This document shows positions 1-10,405 of a stretch of DNA of 64,000 nucleotides, in pieces (positions within the stretch are counted from its first letter, which is position 1; every line of letters starts with the position of its first letter). The translations under genes were made by a program, and so were the position numbers. The stretch lies in NCBI GenBank assembly GCA_963585895.1, contig OY757924.1, forward strand, positions 62,512,299 to 62,576,298, given 5' to 3'. The notes under the pieces are model-generated. The model did no database searches. It had not been told where the DNA came from and saw only the letters and a program-made list of their open reading frames with translations. Source of the DNA: Sepioteuthis lessoniana (taxonomy: Eukaryota > Mollusca > Cephalopoda > Myopsida > Loliginidae).

Positions 1-329
1 CCGTAGAATCAAACACGCACCTTATTTTCGTTAACCGTTTCCACGTAATTCCACGGTTTCAATAACTGAACGAAGGAAATTGAAAAAAAGACGCAGGTCA
101 TATATTTTAGGCGAATGATGTTGTGTTTTTTTTCCCATCGTCTATACGATCTTGATACGGATATAATAGTCGTCGGTGTCATGTTACCATATAAAGAACA
201 ATTCAAATTACGTTTAGTGAATGTCATTGTGTTACATTGTCGAAGTGAGGAGTTATAAGTAAATCCTAAGTAAAAACCAAAATGAAGATTTGGGTTTATT
301 TCCAGCCATTAATTTTAGCTTAGGTTGTT
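1..329. other. Non-coding, nothing recognised
   Basis: AT-rich sequence with a poly-T run near 126-133. I see no repeat family, RNA gene or coding signal. A 72-residue open frame on the minus strand has no recognisable motif and is judged chance. Confidence 0.5.
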
Positions 330-475
330 CGATTTCTTTGTTTAATGGTATTTCAACCTTCGCTTATTCAGTGTCAAAGCCATCCTTGAAGCCGAACAGC
401 AGGGATATTATTTAACCCTTACCTGTAAAGATAAGAGGGCTCATAGATTTCCTAAGGGCTTATCTGTTGGGGAAA
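330..475 (-). mobile_element. SINE family D, 3' part
   Basis: Read on the minus strand, this carries the D/B tail module: a short 'ttaaataa'-like stretch followed by a 'ttgatatgccat'-like motif, seen here diverged as the reverse complement of tttaatggtatttcaacc. Next to it is the D middle part with 'gttaaataatatccctgct'-like sequence. The tRNA-like head is not clear. An old, diverged copy. Confidence 0.5.
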
Positions 476-559
476 TTTATATTAGACACGGAAATGCTAC
501 CATTTTCCTCTGCCGAGACTTCGCTCTTCGACAGTAGGAGGCCTTCAAGTCTGGTTAAA

Positions 560-1010
560 TTGCCTTCAGCCGACAGGTGTCACAAACTCAACTTCTAGAG
601 AATCGAATTAACTTGTCTATCTATTCTTTTTTCTCCCCATCACTGGACACCTATCAAGCAATGAGCGGACAACCGGCCATATTAAAACGCCTTATTGATC
701 TCAGTTTGCTTCAAATGGTTTGGGGAAGACTTTGTCAGTTTGCATGTCAAGTAGACTTTCCTTGTTTTCATTCATGGATTCCAGCAATTGTAAACGTCAG
801 TGCCCTGCACTCTTTAGCATATTCCACGCTAATATGTGATATTTTCTCCTATTTCTAGCAAATAAGTGCCGTTATCTTTTTTAACAATGTGAACAACTTG
901 TACATGACATCCCGTAATGTATAAGGTCAACATTTTTTTGTAATTCATATCGAAGTCTCAATTTCGGTTCATTTGACCAGAAATGTCATATCCAACGATT
1001 TGATGGAACC
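560..1010. other. Non-coding, nothing recognised
   Basis: A 93-residue open frame on the plus strand (577-858) has no recognisable domain and no supporting context. No repeat family was recognised. Confidence 0.4.
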
Positions 1011-1263
1011 AGGACATTGGCCTAATGAGTAGAGTGTTCTCCAATGGTCCGGGAGACCGGGGTTCAATCCCAGGTCGAGTCGTACCAAAGACATAAAAAA
1101 TGGTATTTGATACCGCTTTGCTTAACACTCAGTGTTATAAGGTAAGGATCAAGTGTAAAGTTGAGTAATCCAGATAATTGAGTAGCGCTCTCCCCAACAA
1201 TTATGTCGGGTAGCTATTGAAAAGAGATCCTTCTGGTCACCCTCAACAAAGGTCGCCAACTTA
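1011..1263 (+). mobile_element. SINE family A, near full length
   Basis: The tRNA-like head has an internal RNA polymerase III promoter: a loose A box near 1017-1035 and a clear B box (ggttcaatccc) near 1061-1071. The family-specific body follows, with 'gcttaacactcagtgttata' and 'tagctattgaaaag' blocks, ending in 'ggtcgccaactt'. The same order is seen in six other copies in this window. Divergence suggests an old insertion. Confidence 0.8.
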
Positions 1264-2030
1264 AATTACTAGATGATCTCTGACACGTAATGCACAAAGT
1301 ATGATAATATCTATGAAAATATCATGTCGCTAGAACATTTATTCTGAACACAATCTTCAGACACCCATGACGCAGTAGTTTTGCTTTATATTGGCTGTGT
1401 GAAGAAATTTAAATAGCTTCACAGGCACGCAAAATGTTGACATTTTTTGAGGAGTGAGGCTTGATCCCTCTCATCTTGAAGCCATGAAATTAAAAAATAA
1501 ATCAAATTTAGATGTTAAAGAAATGAAAGGATGTGATATAATGTCAGTCAATATGTGGTAATCGCAATCTGGGAGTGCTAAGATGGCCATTATAATGAAT
1601 TCTCAGATTGAACTGGTGAGGACAATGGGCACTGAGAATCGTCGTTGTAGGGCTGAGGAAAATCGCTGGCTCTCTTGTCTCTTTGTTGCGCGTGTTATAT
1701 GGGTTTAAAAGAATTCTGGCGTTGCACTGATGGCATTTGGCCTCGAAATTAAGTATAATGACCTCCGCATGCAGCCTTTGAAAAAAATATCATAAAAAGT
1801 CGAGTAAGAAAAATTTCTCGTCGAGATTGATAAAACTAGTCGTTTACTTTATTCATAAAAAGTGACGGGAATGTTTTCGAGGTATGCAAATTTTAATGTA
1901 TCTATCACTTCCAAACTTTCTTTCTCTTTAGATCTATCAAATACAGTACTTCTTTATCTGTTATGTGTATGTGATTTTTGTCCAATTTAAAATGAAAATT
2001 CCCTCAAAATGTGGTTTTGTAAATATTAAG
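1264..2030. other. Non-coding, nothing recognised
   Basis: AT-rich sequence between a SINE and a mariner relic. No motif, coding signal or repeat family was recognised. Confidence 0.4.
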
Positions 2031-2608
2031 CAGGGCGCGGAAACCAATATAAAATAATCTAAAAAAAAGATATTATCTGATTAGTCCAATTTTGGATGAA
2101 GAAAACAATAAATCTAGATTTTCATGATTTGCTCTATTATTCAAGCACAGTTTTTAAATTAAAATTCCCCTTATAATGACTAAGATAGAAAATAAACGAC
2201 AAAGAATCTATGATTTGCTTAACACCGAAACCAGGCCAAAGTTTGTTAGTGTATGGTATACTAAGCAAAGGAACGTTTTTTTATAGAAATATAACTTTTT
2301 AACGAAAAACCGGAATGGAGGATTGAACAAAAAACGAAAAGAAGGCTTTTTATCTGCTCTTGAAATGGTGATTAAGAAGGACCGTACAACGACAATAAGA
2401 AAGCACGCTAATAAATTGAAAGTTCACGAGAAAACTGTGAGGAAAGCAATAAAAACAATATTTAGGACCAAACCATAACCCCTTATTACGCTATATGGGC
2501 GTTTAAAAAAAAACAAAATAAATGCAATTGTTCATCCAAATATTGGTTTATATATTAGAATTGATTATTATTATTTTAGAATATTTATAATTTTGCTTTC
2601 GCAGCATG
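2031..2608 (+). mobile_element. Mariner-like element, internally deleted
   Basis: The left terminal inverted repeat begins cagggcgcggaaa. The right end (ttttgctttcgcagcatg, then TA) is its diverged inverse. Inside is a transposase N-terminal helix-turn-helix-like fragment near 2360-2477, read as a frame containing TTIRKHANKLKVHEKTVRKA and ending in a stop. It is followed directly by a piece resembling the C-terminal region (an NPLDYAIWG-like block, then N-K-I-N-A-x-x-H-P-N-I-G) near 2480-2555. The central catalytic part is missing, so the copy is non-autonomous. Cut-and-paste TA insertion is known for this superfamily; the exact subfamily was not determined. Confidence 0.7.
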
Positions 2609-2610
2609 TA

Positions 2611-3022
2611 TGCACGCACTATGAAGACACTCAGGGAAGGCATAGGAAAAAAAGACTAAATAGTAATTATACAGAAATGTTACTTGCTGTTTCGAAAAAA
2701 ATCTTGAAAGCATCGCACAACAAAACAGCTGCTGTAAGGCCACCTAACCCCATTCAACAAACAATTGTAGTAAGAGGAACAAAACATTAGGGGTACTACT
2801 GGAGAAGTAGGGACGAAATCATAAGAAACGTTCTCTCGTGGACTCCTGCACATGGATATTCAAATGTTCGCTTGACCAGCAAAAACTTACTTATATAAGC
2901 TCAATACAGAAACTAGATGTGGTTTTAAAGTCCTGCTGAGAGCGATGGATAATTTAGATAAATGGCTCGAAAGAGTCAAGGAAATACGTGCTATCAGCGC
3001 ACTTTATAATGATAATGATACG
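2611..3022 (+). mobile_element. LINE family L1, old 5'-truncated fragment
   Basis: Diverged copy of the C-terminal end of a non-LTR retrotransposon ORF. Recognisable blocks in order are the LNSNYTEML piece (about 2660-2690), the 'GYYWRSRDEIIRNVLSWTPAHG' equivalent (about 2790-2860) and a degraded '(G)AMDN-RW-ERVKEIRA' end (about 2940-2995), before a short 'aatgataatgata' tail. Frames are broken. It abuts the right end of the mariner relic, so the mariner probably landed at or in the LINE's 5' edge, or the LINE is truncated there. Confidence 0.65.
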
Positions 3023-3060
3023 TAGGTATATATTTGCTTCCGAATGTGTGCGAGCACAGA

Positions 3061-3064
<4 letters not shown>

Positions 3065-3117
<53 letters not shown>

Positions 3118-3156
3118 TCACATGTGAGTGCGCACGCACACACACACACACACACA
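3065..3156. repeat. Compound (TA)n-(TG)n-(CA)n microsatellite
   Basis: (TA)n to about 3098, (TG)n to about 3117, then a short unique piece and (CA)n at about 3134-3156. The TG and CA tracts are complementary and could fold. Confidence 0.95.
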
Positions 3157-3159
3157 AGC

Positions 3160-3240
3160 TCGGGCGACTCAGATGTTTGGAAAAAATATCCTCCAGGTCG
3201 ATTATCCTACTCTTAAATATTTGCTGAAAGACTGTTTATA
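3160..3240 (+). repeat. Short dispersed repeat, copy 1
   Basis: The segment 'ggtcgattatcctactc...gctgaaagactgtttata' recurs in diverged form at 3555-3612. Each copy is near a TA array. The family was not otherwise recognised. Confidence 0.6.
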
Positions 3241-3254
3241 ATAAAAAACATCTA

Positions 3255-3305
3255 TTTATCTATCAATCTGTCTGTCTGTCTAGATAGATAGATAGATAGA
3301 TAGAT
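3255..3305. repeat. (TCTG)n/(TAGA)n tetranucleotide array
   Basis: Short (TCTG) units are followed at once by (TAGA) units. The two halves are partly complementary. Confidence 0.85.
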
Positions 3306-3457
3306 GTTCAGCCATTTGATATCTAGCTGTCTCTCTATTTAGATATTTCCCTATCAATCATATCTAATTTTTGTATTTCCTTTTATCAATCTATTGCAAT
3401 ATTTCTTTATCTGTGAATGCGTATCCGTTTTTGCTTTTGCATATGTGCAAGCTGGAG

Positions 3458-3460
<3 letters not shown>

Positions 3461-3496
<36 letters not shown>
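3461..3496. repeat. (TA)n microsatellite
   Basis: Uninterrupted TA dinucleotides. Confidence 0.95.
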
Positions 3497-3499
<3 letters not shown>

Positions 3500-3554
3500 A
3501 TGTGTGTGCACACTGGTTTCTATTGAGAAAACGGGCAGCATAAATTTGTTGAAA

Positions 3555-3607
3555 CAAACATATTTCTCAAGTCGATCATCTCGCTCCTAAATCGTCGCTG
3601 AAAGATC

Positions 3608-3612
<5 letters not shown>
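3555..3612 (+). repeat. Short dispersed repeat, copy 2
   Basis: Shares 'gtcgatcatctcgctcctaa' and 'gctgaaagatcgtttata' with 3160-3240. A (TA)n array (3611-3658) starts exactly at its end. Confidence 0.6.

Positions 3613-3658
<46 letters not shown>
3611..3658. repeat. (TA)n microsatellite
   Basis: Uninterrupted TA dinucleotides directly after the short dispersed repeat. Confidence 0.95.
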
Positions 3659-3659
<1 letters not shown>

Positions 3660-3660
<1 letters not shown>

Positions 3661-4260
3661 GGATGATTCTGTGGATTTCCCCTTTGTACATAATAAAAAG
3701 ACACCATGTTAGAAATATGCCCTTGGGCATGTAAGAAACTTTATATTTGTCATTTTCTTTGCATCACTGTACATGTCGATGTCTATCAAGTGAAAACCTT
3801 GATCAATCAAAAGCCCTTCGCATCACGCAGTATGTTTCGAACGAGATTACCCGCAATAGTGAATCTGGATTAATTCCGTAGAGAACTTCAGGGATTTCTA
3901 GCTGGGGTTCGATGAAAGATCCCTGCTCACAAACAAAGAGAGTGGGATTAGGCTTGTTTGTTGAACTAATCTTATTATGCAGTGTCGAAAAGCGATCCTG
4001 ACTTGAGGAAAGCCGATTTCTTTTGCGGGGCGTTAGGGTTATAAGCGCTAATGCGTTTTCCCCGAGTGGGTTCTGGCTCTTGGATACAATCTGACACGTA
4101 TATTGTGCAACTTTGAAATGCGGAGCTTTAAACCAGGGTCAAGGGTTTTGGTACATATCACTTAACGACGAGTAAGAAAGAAATTGTAAGACATGAATGA
4201 ACCATATAAGAGATAGTGGAGGTAAAGCTGGTGAAGAGTAGCAAACAAATAAATAACAAT
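3660..4260. other. Non-coding, nothing recognised
   Basis: Moderately complex sequence, with a GC-richer patch near 3990-4140. No coding signal and no recognised family. Confidence 0.35.
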
Positions 4261-4444
4261 CACAAATATATATATATATATATATATGAGACAATTGGAA
4301 TAGAAATAAACACTGATGGGAAATGTTCAGTTATGTAAATAAAGTAAGTGATAAGTAATACAAGGAAGGAGAGGTAAAATTATTATTGGCTGGTTGGTTG
4401 GAATTTTTATGGCATATCATAGAGACTTATTCAAAACGAAATCA

Positions 4445-4446
<2 letters not shown>

Positions 4447-4537
<91 letters not shown>

Positions 4538-4540
4538 GAA
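4447..4540. repeat. Compound (TA)n-(TG)n-(CG)n microsatellite
   Basis: A long TA tract (to about 4505), then TG (to about 4524), then a short alternating GC/CA run. Alternating purine-pyrimidine throughout. Confidence 0.95.
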
Positions 4541-4589
4541 CGCACGTATTGTGTTGTGCTGTAATTTGTAAGAAAACAGTTTGTGGGTA

Positions 4590-4811
4590 ACTTCATTTAT
4601 TAAATGAGTTATTAGATCTCTATTGTTTTCATACTATTCAATGGTTTCAAGTATTGCTATCAAACAGTCATATCTGTATTCAATAAGCATCATTTGCTGA
4701 CACAGTTAAATGGTTTCAAGTATTGCTGATACAAATACTTCTATCCAATATTCATCATTTGTTAGCACCCAGTTAATGGTTTCAAGTATTGCTATCTAGC
4801 ATTAATACTTC
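4590..4811 (-). repeat. Orphan subrepeats of the family B body
   Basis: Two to three tandem units of about 70-80 bp carry 'atggtttcaagtattgctat' and 'acacagttaa'. The reverse complement contains the ttaactgtgtg core of family B bodies, so I read these as B-derived monomers on the minus strand. They are followed by a plus-strand B head. Confidence 0.6.
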
Positions 4812-5418
4812 TTTGCTCAGTTGGCTTGGGCTGTAGAATACGCCGTCTGCTTCTCTGCAGCAGGGTAAGACACCTCCAACAAGTATCCTGGATATGACAC
4901 TATACAATCTGATGGTGAAATTACAGATAATGGAGCTTTGGGGAATGCGGAGTGTCCCTTCAATGTCATCGCTCCAAGTTCCACTCTAGCCCGAAGTATG
5001 GGTTAAATAGAACAACAATGTGCTGGTTGAGGTGGAAAACTATTTTGACATTTTATGTGTATACTTATACTAATCTGAATTGCTTGAAATAGAACTGTAA
5101 ATTTAAACTGCGTACTTATCCTAAAATTAAATGTTCGAAACAGAACTCTTTTTAACATTTCAATTGTACTTACATTAAATTGAAATAGAACTATTTTGAC
5201 ATTTGAGAATCTGTAAACAAAAACTATAGTTATACTAAATAGAATTATTTGAAATACACCAGTTTGAATAAACTGAATCGCTTGAAATAGAAGGGGTTTT
5301 GACAAACTGTAATTATGCTAAGCTGAATTGTTTGAAATCGAACTGTTCATTCGTCTAAAAAGGGATTTGGAATTAAACAACCTACAAAGTTTGATATGCC
5401 ATAAAAACCAAACAAACA
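4812..5418 (+). mobile_element. Retroposon family B, long copy
   Basis: The head starts 'ggcttgggctgtagaata' and includes 'ggtgaaattacagataatggagctttggggaatgcgg'-type sequence (about 4910-4950). It is followed by 'tatgggttaaatagaac', several body subrepeats with the 'ctgaattgcttgaaatag' core, and the conserved tail (ttaaacaacctacaaag ... ttgatatgcc) ending with CAAA-rich sequence. Head-body-tail order is the same as in the copy at 48404-49200, whose ends are defined by target-site duplications. Confidence 0.8.
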
Positions 5419-5444
5419 GACTAATACATTTATTTAATATGAAT

Positions 5445-6060
5445 CTTTTGATTGCACACAATTAAATAATTTCAAGTAATGCTATCCAACAGTATTACTT
5501 ATTTTCAATTTTCATAATTTGCAAGCACACAGTTAATGGTTTCAAGTATTGATATCTAACACTAATACTTATATTTAATATGAATCCTTTGGTGGCACAC
5601 TGATATGGCGTCCAGACTGCTCATCTTCAGGAAAACTTAAACTACAATTTGTCAGAGATCAGTAATAAGCAGCAGATTATGTGAAGATGATAAAGGACTT
5701 ATCTATCCCACAAGAAAGGCGTGGTCTATGTGGAGAAGAATGTCGTTTTCAGCAGGAAAATGCTGCTGTCCATCAATGAGAAACAGTACTTGTTTCGGTT
5801 GCTCATATTTGAATAATTTCAAGAGTTGCTATCTAACCCTAATATCTCTATTTGATATGAATCCTTTAGTTGCACACAGATAATTTCAAGTATTTCTCTC
5901 AAACACTAATACTTCTGTTCAATATCTATCATTTGTTAGCACACAGTTAATGATTTTAAGTAATGCTATCTAACCTTAATACCTCTACTTAATCTCAATC
6001 CTTTGGTTGCACACCATTGAATTATTTCAAGTATTACTATCTAATACAATTCTATTTAAT
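5445..6060 (-). repeat. Tandem family-B-like subrepeats
   Basis: Repeated 'ttaatggtttcaagtattg' / 'aatacttctatttaatatga' / 'tttgttagcacacagtta' modules of about 70-80 bp, in at least five units. A non-repeat insert lies at about 5600-5810. Same monomer type as 4590-4811 and 9655-10050. Confidence 0.6.
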
Positions 6061-6227
6061 TGGAAAGATGTAGTCTGCGTATTATACTGCCGTAGCCTGG
6101 TAGATGAGAAATATTACGAGACAAAAAACAATGAATATAGAGAATTGATTTGACTGAAGTGTCTGAAGAGTAAATCTTTCAATGAAAATCGCGGAATTTA
6201 CGATTCGGTATTTGTAAATTGTTCAAT

Positions 6228-6415
6228 TTCTTTGTTTAATGGCATATCAACCTGCTAAATCTCTCCCTGTAAAATAATAGTAGTGGTACTATATAAGTTA
6301 TAATTAGCTTTTATACTTTCTCAAGCGCAGTAAGCTGAAAGAGAATGTAACAGCGGGACTGGAGATCGAAATCGCTTACTACGATGTCACAGTCGAGAAC
6401 GTCAACAACAACCCC
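6228..6415 (-). mobile_element. SINE family D copy
   Basis: The tail (reverse complement of tttaatggcatatcaacc) sits at the left. The middle part with the 'gtggtactatataagtta' block follows, then the head, whose B-box-like sequence (gatcgaaatcgc, minus sense 'gcgatttcgatc') matches the copy at 11832. Orientation is minus. Diverged. Confidence 0.55.
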
Positions 6416-6586
6416 GTGGAGATATCACCTTATTCGTAATTTGTCTGTGGAAATGCAGCCAATTTTAAAAATCAGATAAATTGTATTTAGAAAATTATGC
6501 AGTCGGGAGTTTAAAATCTTATAGGCTATATTTTAAATATAGTAATTTATGTTAAAATATATGAACACGTGGAACATTGATAACAG

Positions 6587-6589
<3 letters not shown>

Positions 6590-6624
<35 letters not shown>
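6590..6624. repeat. (TA)n microsatellite
   Basis: Uninterrupted TA dinucleotides. Confidence 0.95.
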
Positions 6625-6627
<3 letters not shown>

Positions 6628-6759
6628 TTATGAATTTTTTTAATTAAAAATATAGAAGTGGTGTACTTAAAGGCAATATTCCATGTGTATATATGTATAT
6701 GTAGGGAGGTAGGTGTGTTTATATGCACACACACAAACACAAGAACATATATATATATA

Positions 6760-6970
6760 GCCCGGGATATTGGGGTTCAATCCCATCACGAGTCACACCA
6801 AAAACTCAAAAAATACTTCATGCCTCCTTAAAACTCAGCATTATCAGGTAGAAATCAAGGGTAAAATGGAGCAATCCAAAGAAAGGAAGAGCGCACTCGA
6901 CTACACCTCTTTGCAGTAGCTAATGAATAAGGAGCCTTTGGGGTGCCTTCGACTAGGGTCACCAACTTTT
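6760..6970 (+). mobile_element. SINE family A, 5'-truncated
   Basis: Begins inside the tRNA-like head at 'gcccgggatattggggttc', so the B box is kept and the A box is lost. The rest of the A body runs to 'gtcaccaactt'. A TA tract lies directly upstream. Confidence 0.75.
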
Positions 6971-7020
6971 TATATATTCAAGGCTAACTTAATGACCAAT
7001 TTATCCGTAAAACATAATAA

Positions 7021-7440
7021 AATCAAATCATGAATTTTCACAGGGGATTTGTCTGGTGGACGTTGTAGAAATTTACACCCCGAAATAAACCCGGTCTTAA
7101 AAAGTGGGAAAAAGTCAGATGGCGATTTTTTATCATTACAACCTTACATCAAACCAATGAAAATATCTTGAGGATCGACTATCTTCGAAAGAGATAAAAG
7201 ATAATACATCAACTTTGTCTGTTTTTCAAAAACGGGAGTTCTTAGAATGTTCTTTTTTGACGACGTAGATTTTAAGTACAGTTTTGATACTGACTTGTAG
7301 GGCTTCATTCTTCACTGTTAAAGAAAGCAACACATCTGCTGAACGGGTACAGAAGAATTGTACGGCTTACATGATGCTATATGCTTAATTTCTTTGACGC
7401 TTTTAGGTTGTCTTTTTTAAATCTGCAATTCTATCGGTAT
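7021..7440. other. Non-coding, nothing recognised
   Basis: No repeat family or coding signal was recognised. Confidence 0.35.
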
Positions 7441-7451
7441 GCCTGTATGTC

Positions 7452-7457
<6 letters not shown>

Positions 7458-7510
<53 letters not shown>
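7458..7510. repeat. (TA)n microsatellite with TATG end
   Basis: A long TA tract passing into GTATGTATG units. Confidence 0.95.
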
Positions 7511-7511
<1 letters not shown>

Positions 7512-7929
7512 CGAGTATGTGTGTATAGTCTGTGTACATTCACACACACTGTGGTGTGTGAATGTATCCTTGTCTTTATACCTATTTATATATCTATTAA
7601 TCTCTCTGGTCGATCTATATAGTTCGATTTACATCAATTAACTAGAAGACACGTATATCCACTCGTTTCTTCTTCTTCTTTCTATCCATCTAAGGCACTT
7701 TACGTTGTTTAATGCTTCGCAAGGTAGTTTTTCTTTTGCAGACCATTTTTAGTGAGTTCGATATTTACTGGGTATATTTTTCTCCAAATTCAAATAATAT
7801 ATGAAAAAATGTGATAATTCTACTCATAATTTTGTTGTGTGATGATACGAATGCCCAAACATGCACGCTCTGATTTCGTACTGTAATGGTTAGTAGCTGG
7901 ATCTTACATTTATATAGCTACACTAAATT

Positions 7930-7961
7930 ATTACACACACACACACACACACGTGTGTGTG

Positions 7962-7996
<35 letters not shown>
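7930..7996. repeat. (CA)n-(GT)n self-complementary array
   Basis: An AC tract is followed immediately by a GT tract with one interruption (tta). The two tracts are reverse complements and can form a hairpin. Confidence 0.95.
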
Positions 7997-7997
<1 letters not shown>

Positions 7998-8002
7998 CTT
8001 TT

Positions 8003-8189
8003 ATAGATTCATTGTGAGTTCTTTTCTTGCTTACTCAAATTGGATTGAATTTTAATTTCAAAAAATGTGCTTGAATGATAGAGCTAATCATGGAAATTTA
8101 GATTAATCTTTTTTCTTTTTTGCAAATTGAACTTCTCAGAATAAAAATTATTGTGATAGAATTATGCCATATTTTGTTTACGTGTCCTG
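8003..8189 (-). mobile_element. Mariner-like end fragment
   Basis: Contains the same terminal region as the element ending at 9486, including 'tagagctaatcatggaaatt' and the degraded inverted repeat 'ttttgtttacgtgtcctg'. The left side is cut off by the CA/GT array. It is part of a larger duplication (8003-8248 versus 9303-9540) that includes sequence outside the element end. Confidence 0.6.
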
Positions 8190-8245
8190 AATCACGACTG
8201 AATTTTTTTTATCTTTATAACTTAGCGAAGAACTCTTTGGATTTG

Positions 8246-8247
<2 letters not shown>

Positions 8248-8310
<63 letters not shown>
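8248..8310. repeat. (TA)n-(TG)n microsatellite
   Basis: TA tract to about 8275, then TG to 8310. Confidence 0.95.
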
Positions 8311-8312
<2 letters not shown>

Positions 8313-8757
8313 CAAGTGGTTAAATTTCGGCACGATAACTTTGACTGGGTGCCAACATTTCTTTAATCCAACAATTATTCTAAAACTACTAACCCAAACA
8401 GTTACTCAGAACTCTATAACATCATGTTTATGAAAACACTTCGCTGTTATCTTGAGTCTCTCCAATATACCTACAGAATTTTCCCCTTCTAAATGTATTT
8501 ACATGCATATGGGAGTGATTCAGTCTCGAAAAGAAAATCGATATGTGATAACGTGAATTTTCTGTTCTGAGGTTTCACATAAAGAAAACCAAGGTTCATT
8601 ACTTAAAGAAATAGAAACAAACAAAAGCAACAATAAAATGATTAAAAAGATTTGGTGGAATTCAGTAATTCACTGTCGAAGGTCATGGATGTTTAGTTAA
8701 AAATGAAATGAATAGTCAGTAACAACTGGAATTCCGTATGAGATTTATTCAAATATG

Positions 8758-9486
8758 CAGGGTGCGGAAGCAACATTAAGAATATTCTAATATAACCATA
8801 AATGAATTTATTATAAAACAAGATCAATCTTAATTTTAAAAAAAGTAATAAGATCGATACTAAGCAGAATATATACTCAATATGGCTGCTATTTTATTCG
8901 AGTATTATATCAAAAAGCCTTCGAAACGATTTTCTTGCCTTAAAATAAATTCTCCAGACATTTTTTTTATTCCTCCACCATAGAAGTCTTAAGCGAACCA
9001 TTATTTGAATCGGATGTTGCGTTTGTTTTGTTTTCTAAAACGCTCTATATAGCTATAATCAAGTGGGTTAAAGTTTGGGCTTAAATCTTGTTTAATTGTA
9101 GCATGCTTTTATATTGGCGTTGTTGGACCCTTTTTAATCACCGTAGCGAGAATAGTTTTTAAAAAAATTGTTTTTTTTCCCTTTTTTGTAAAATCATCCA
9201 CTCCTCGTTTTCCTAACAAAAGGTCTTTTTCTCATTTTTTTTTCTTTTCTTTGTATGCGATAAGCAAACAAAATTTTGCTTGGTTTCGGCATTACGTAAG
9301 TCATAGATTCATTGTAAGTTCTTTTCTTGCTCACTCATATTGCACTGAATTTCAATTTTTAAAAATGTGCTTGAATAATAGAGCTAATCATGGAAATTTA
9401 GATTTATCGCATTTTTTTTTCAAATTGGACTTAGAATAAAAAAATGAACGTTATAAAATTATTCCATGTTTTGCTTATGCTCCTTG
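8758..9486 (-). mobile_element. Mariner-like element, degraded and deleted
   Basis: The left end starts cagggtgcggaagcaac. The right end (ttttgcttatgctccttg) is its diverged inverse. In minus sense, the region around 9000-9120 reads as a transposase C-terminal part: an NPLDYSY-like block, then a run ending in ...NKRNIR. The part near 8900-8985 gives a block ending in MSGEFILRQENRFEGF. Stops and frameshifts are frequent. The N-terminal part near 9180-9300 matches the copy at 2031. At about 729 bp it is shorter than a complete mariner (about 1.3 kb), so the catalytic centre has been lost. Confidence 0.7.
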
Positions 9487-9654
9487 TATTATGACTGAAA
9501 CTTTATCTTTATAACTTAGCGAAGAACTCTTTGATATTGTTTCATGACTTATCAACCGTTGTGTTCATGAAATTCCCAATTCTGATTTTACATATATATT
9601 GAACATATCTGATTTGCAAACTCATTATGTAGATACATTTTTAAACAAGCCTGA

Positions 9655-10281
9655 GCTCATCATTTTGTTCATAGTTAAATGGTTTCAAGTATCTCTATGT
9701 AAGAATAACAATGTAACATCGGTCATTTGTTTGTTTACATATACATAATTTTGAAAATATATCGGTTATATAATTTTTAAATGAGAATTAATTTGTTTGC
9801 CCTAGAGCATTGCTATCGATTCTGCTCAGTTAAATGGTTTCTATTATTGCTATCTAACTCTTATAATTCTATTTAATGTTAATCATTTCTTAGAAAACAG
9901 TGAAGTAGTTTCAAATATATTTTATGTATCACTGACAATTCAATTAAAAATCAGTCATTTATTTACACACAGTGAAATGATCAAACAGTTCTATTTCTAA
10001 CAATTATCTTAAGCATGAATCATTTGTTTGCACTCAGATTAAAAGTTATGCAGTTCTATTGGGCCCATAAATTGGACCCTATCGTGTTCTACCACTCCGG
10101 GTCGGAGTAGACCTGGGAGTGATGACAATGAATGAGTATTCCACATTGCTCAAAGCTCCAGGGCTGGAGCTTGACTATCAGATTGTTTTGAGTCATATCC
10201 AAGGAACTCGTTGTGAAAGTCTTACTGCTCTGCACAGATGTACTCGGTGTACTCTACAGCCCCAGCCAAATGGGCTGGGAA
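9655..10281 (-). mobile_element. Retroposon family B, minus strand, old
   Basis: Body subrepeats with 'gttaaatggtttcaagta'- and 'cacacagtgaaatgat'-like motifs occupy 9655-10050. They lead into the head read on the minus strand: 'ggaccctatcgtgttctac' (10075-10093), 'cattgctcaaagctcc' and the start 'cagccccagcc' near 10258. Orientation, order and motifs agree with family B. Confidence 0.7.
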
Positions 10282-10405
10282 TGAACTAAGAAAAACTGAT
10301 CAACTTAAAAAATGATAATGTAAAAACTTCTCGACTGCTATTGATTTATTGTTTAGATAAGTCAGTGTCATTTTGAAAAAATACTAAGCCTTGTCAGAGA
10401 TTTAC

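Noticed and set aside
3034-3216. Open frames made of Tyr-Ile, Val-Cys or Thr-His repeats (also near 4447, 7458, 10995, 15979, 39192, 45068, 58557)
   Set aside because: They are translations of (TA)n, (TG)n and (CA)n microsatellites, with no other coding evidence.
4590-6060. CRISPR-like array because of regularly spaced repeats
   Set aside because: The units are adjoining, diverged tandem monomers of a retroposon body, with no unique spacers of fixed length, in a eukaryotic context.
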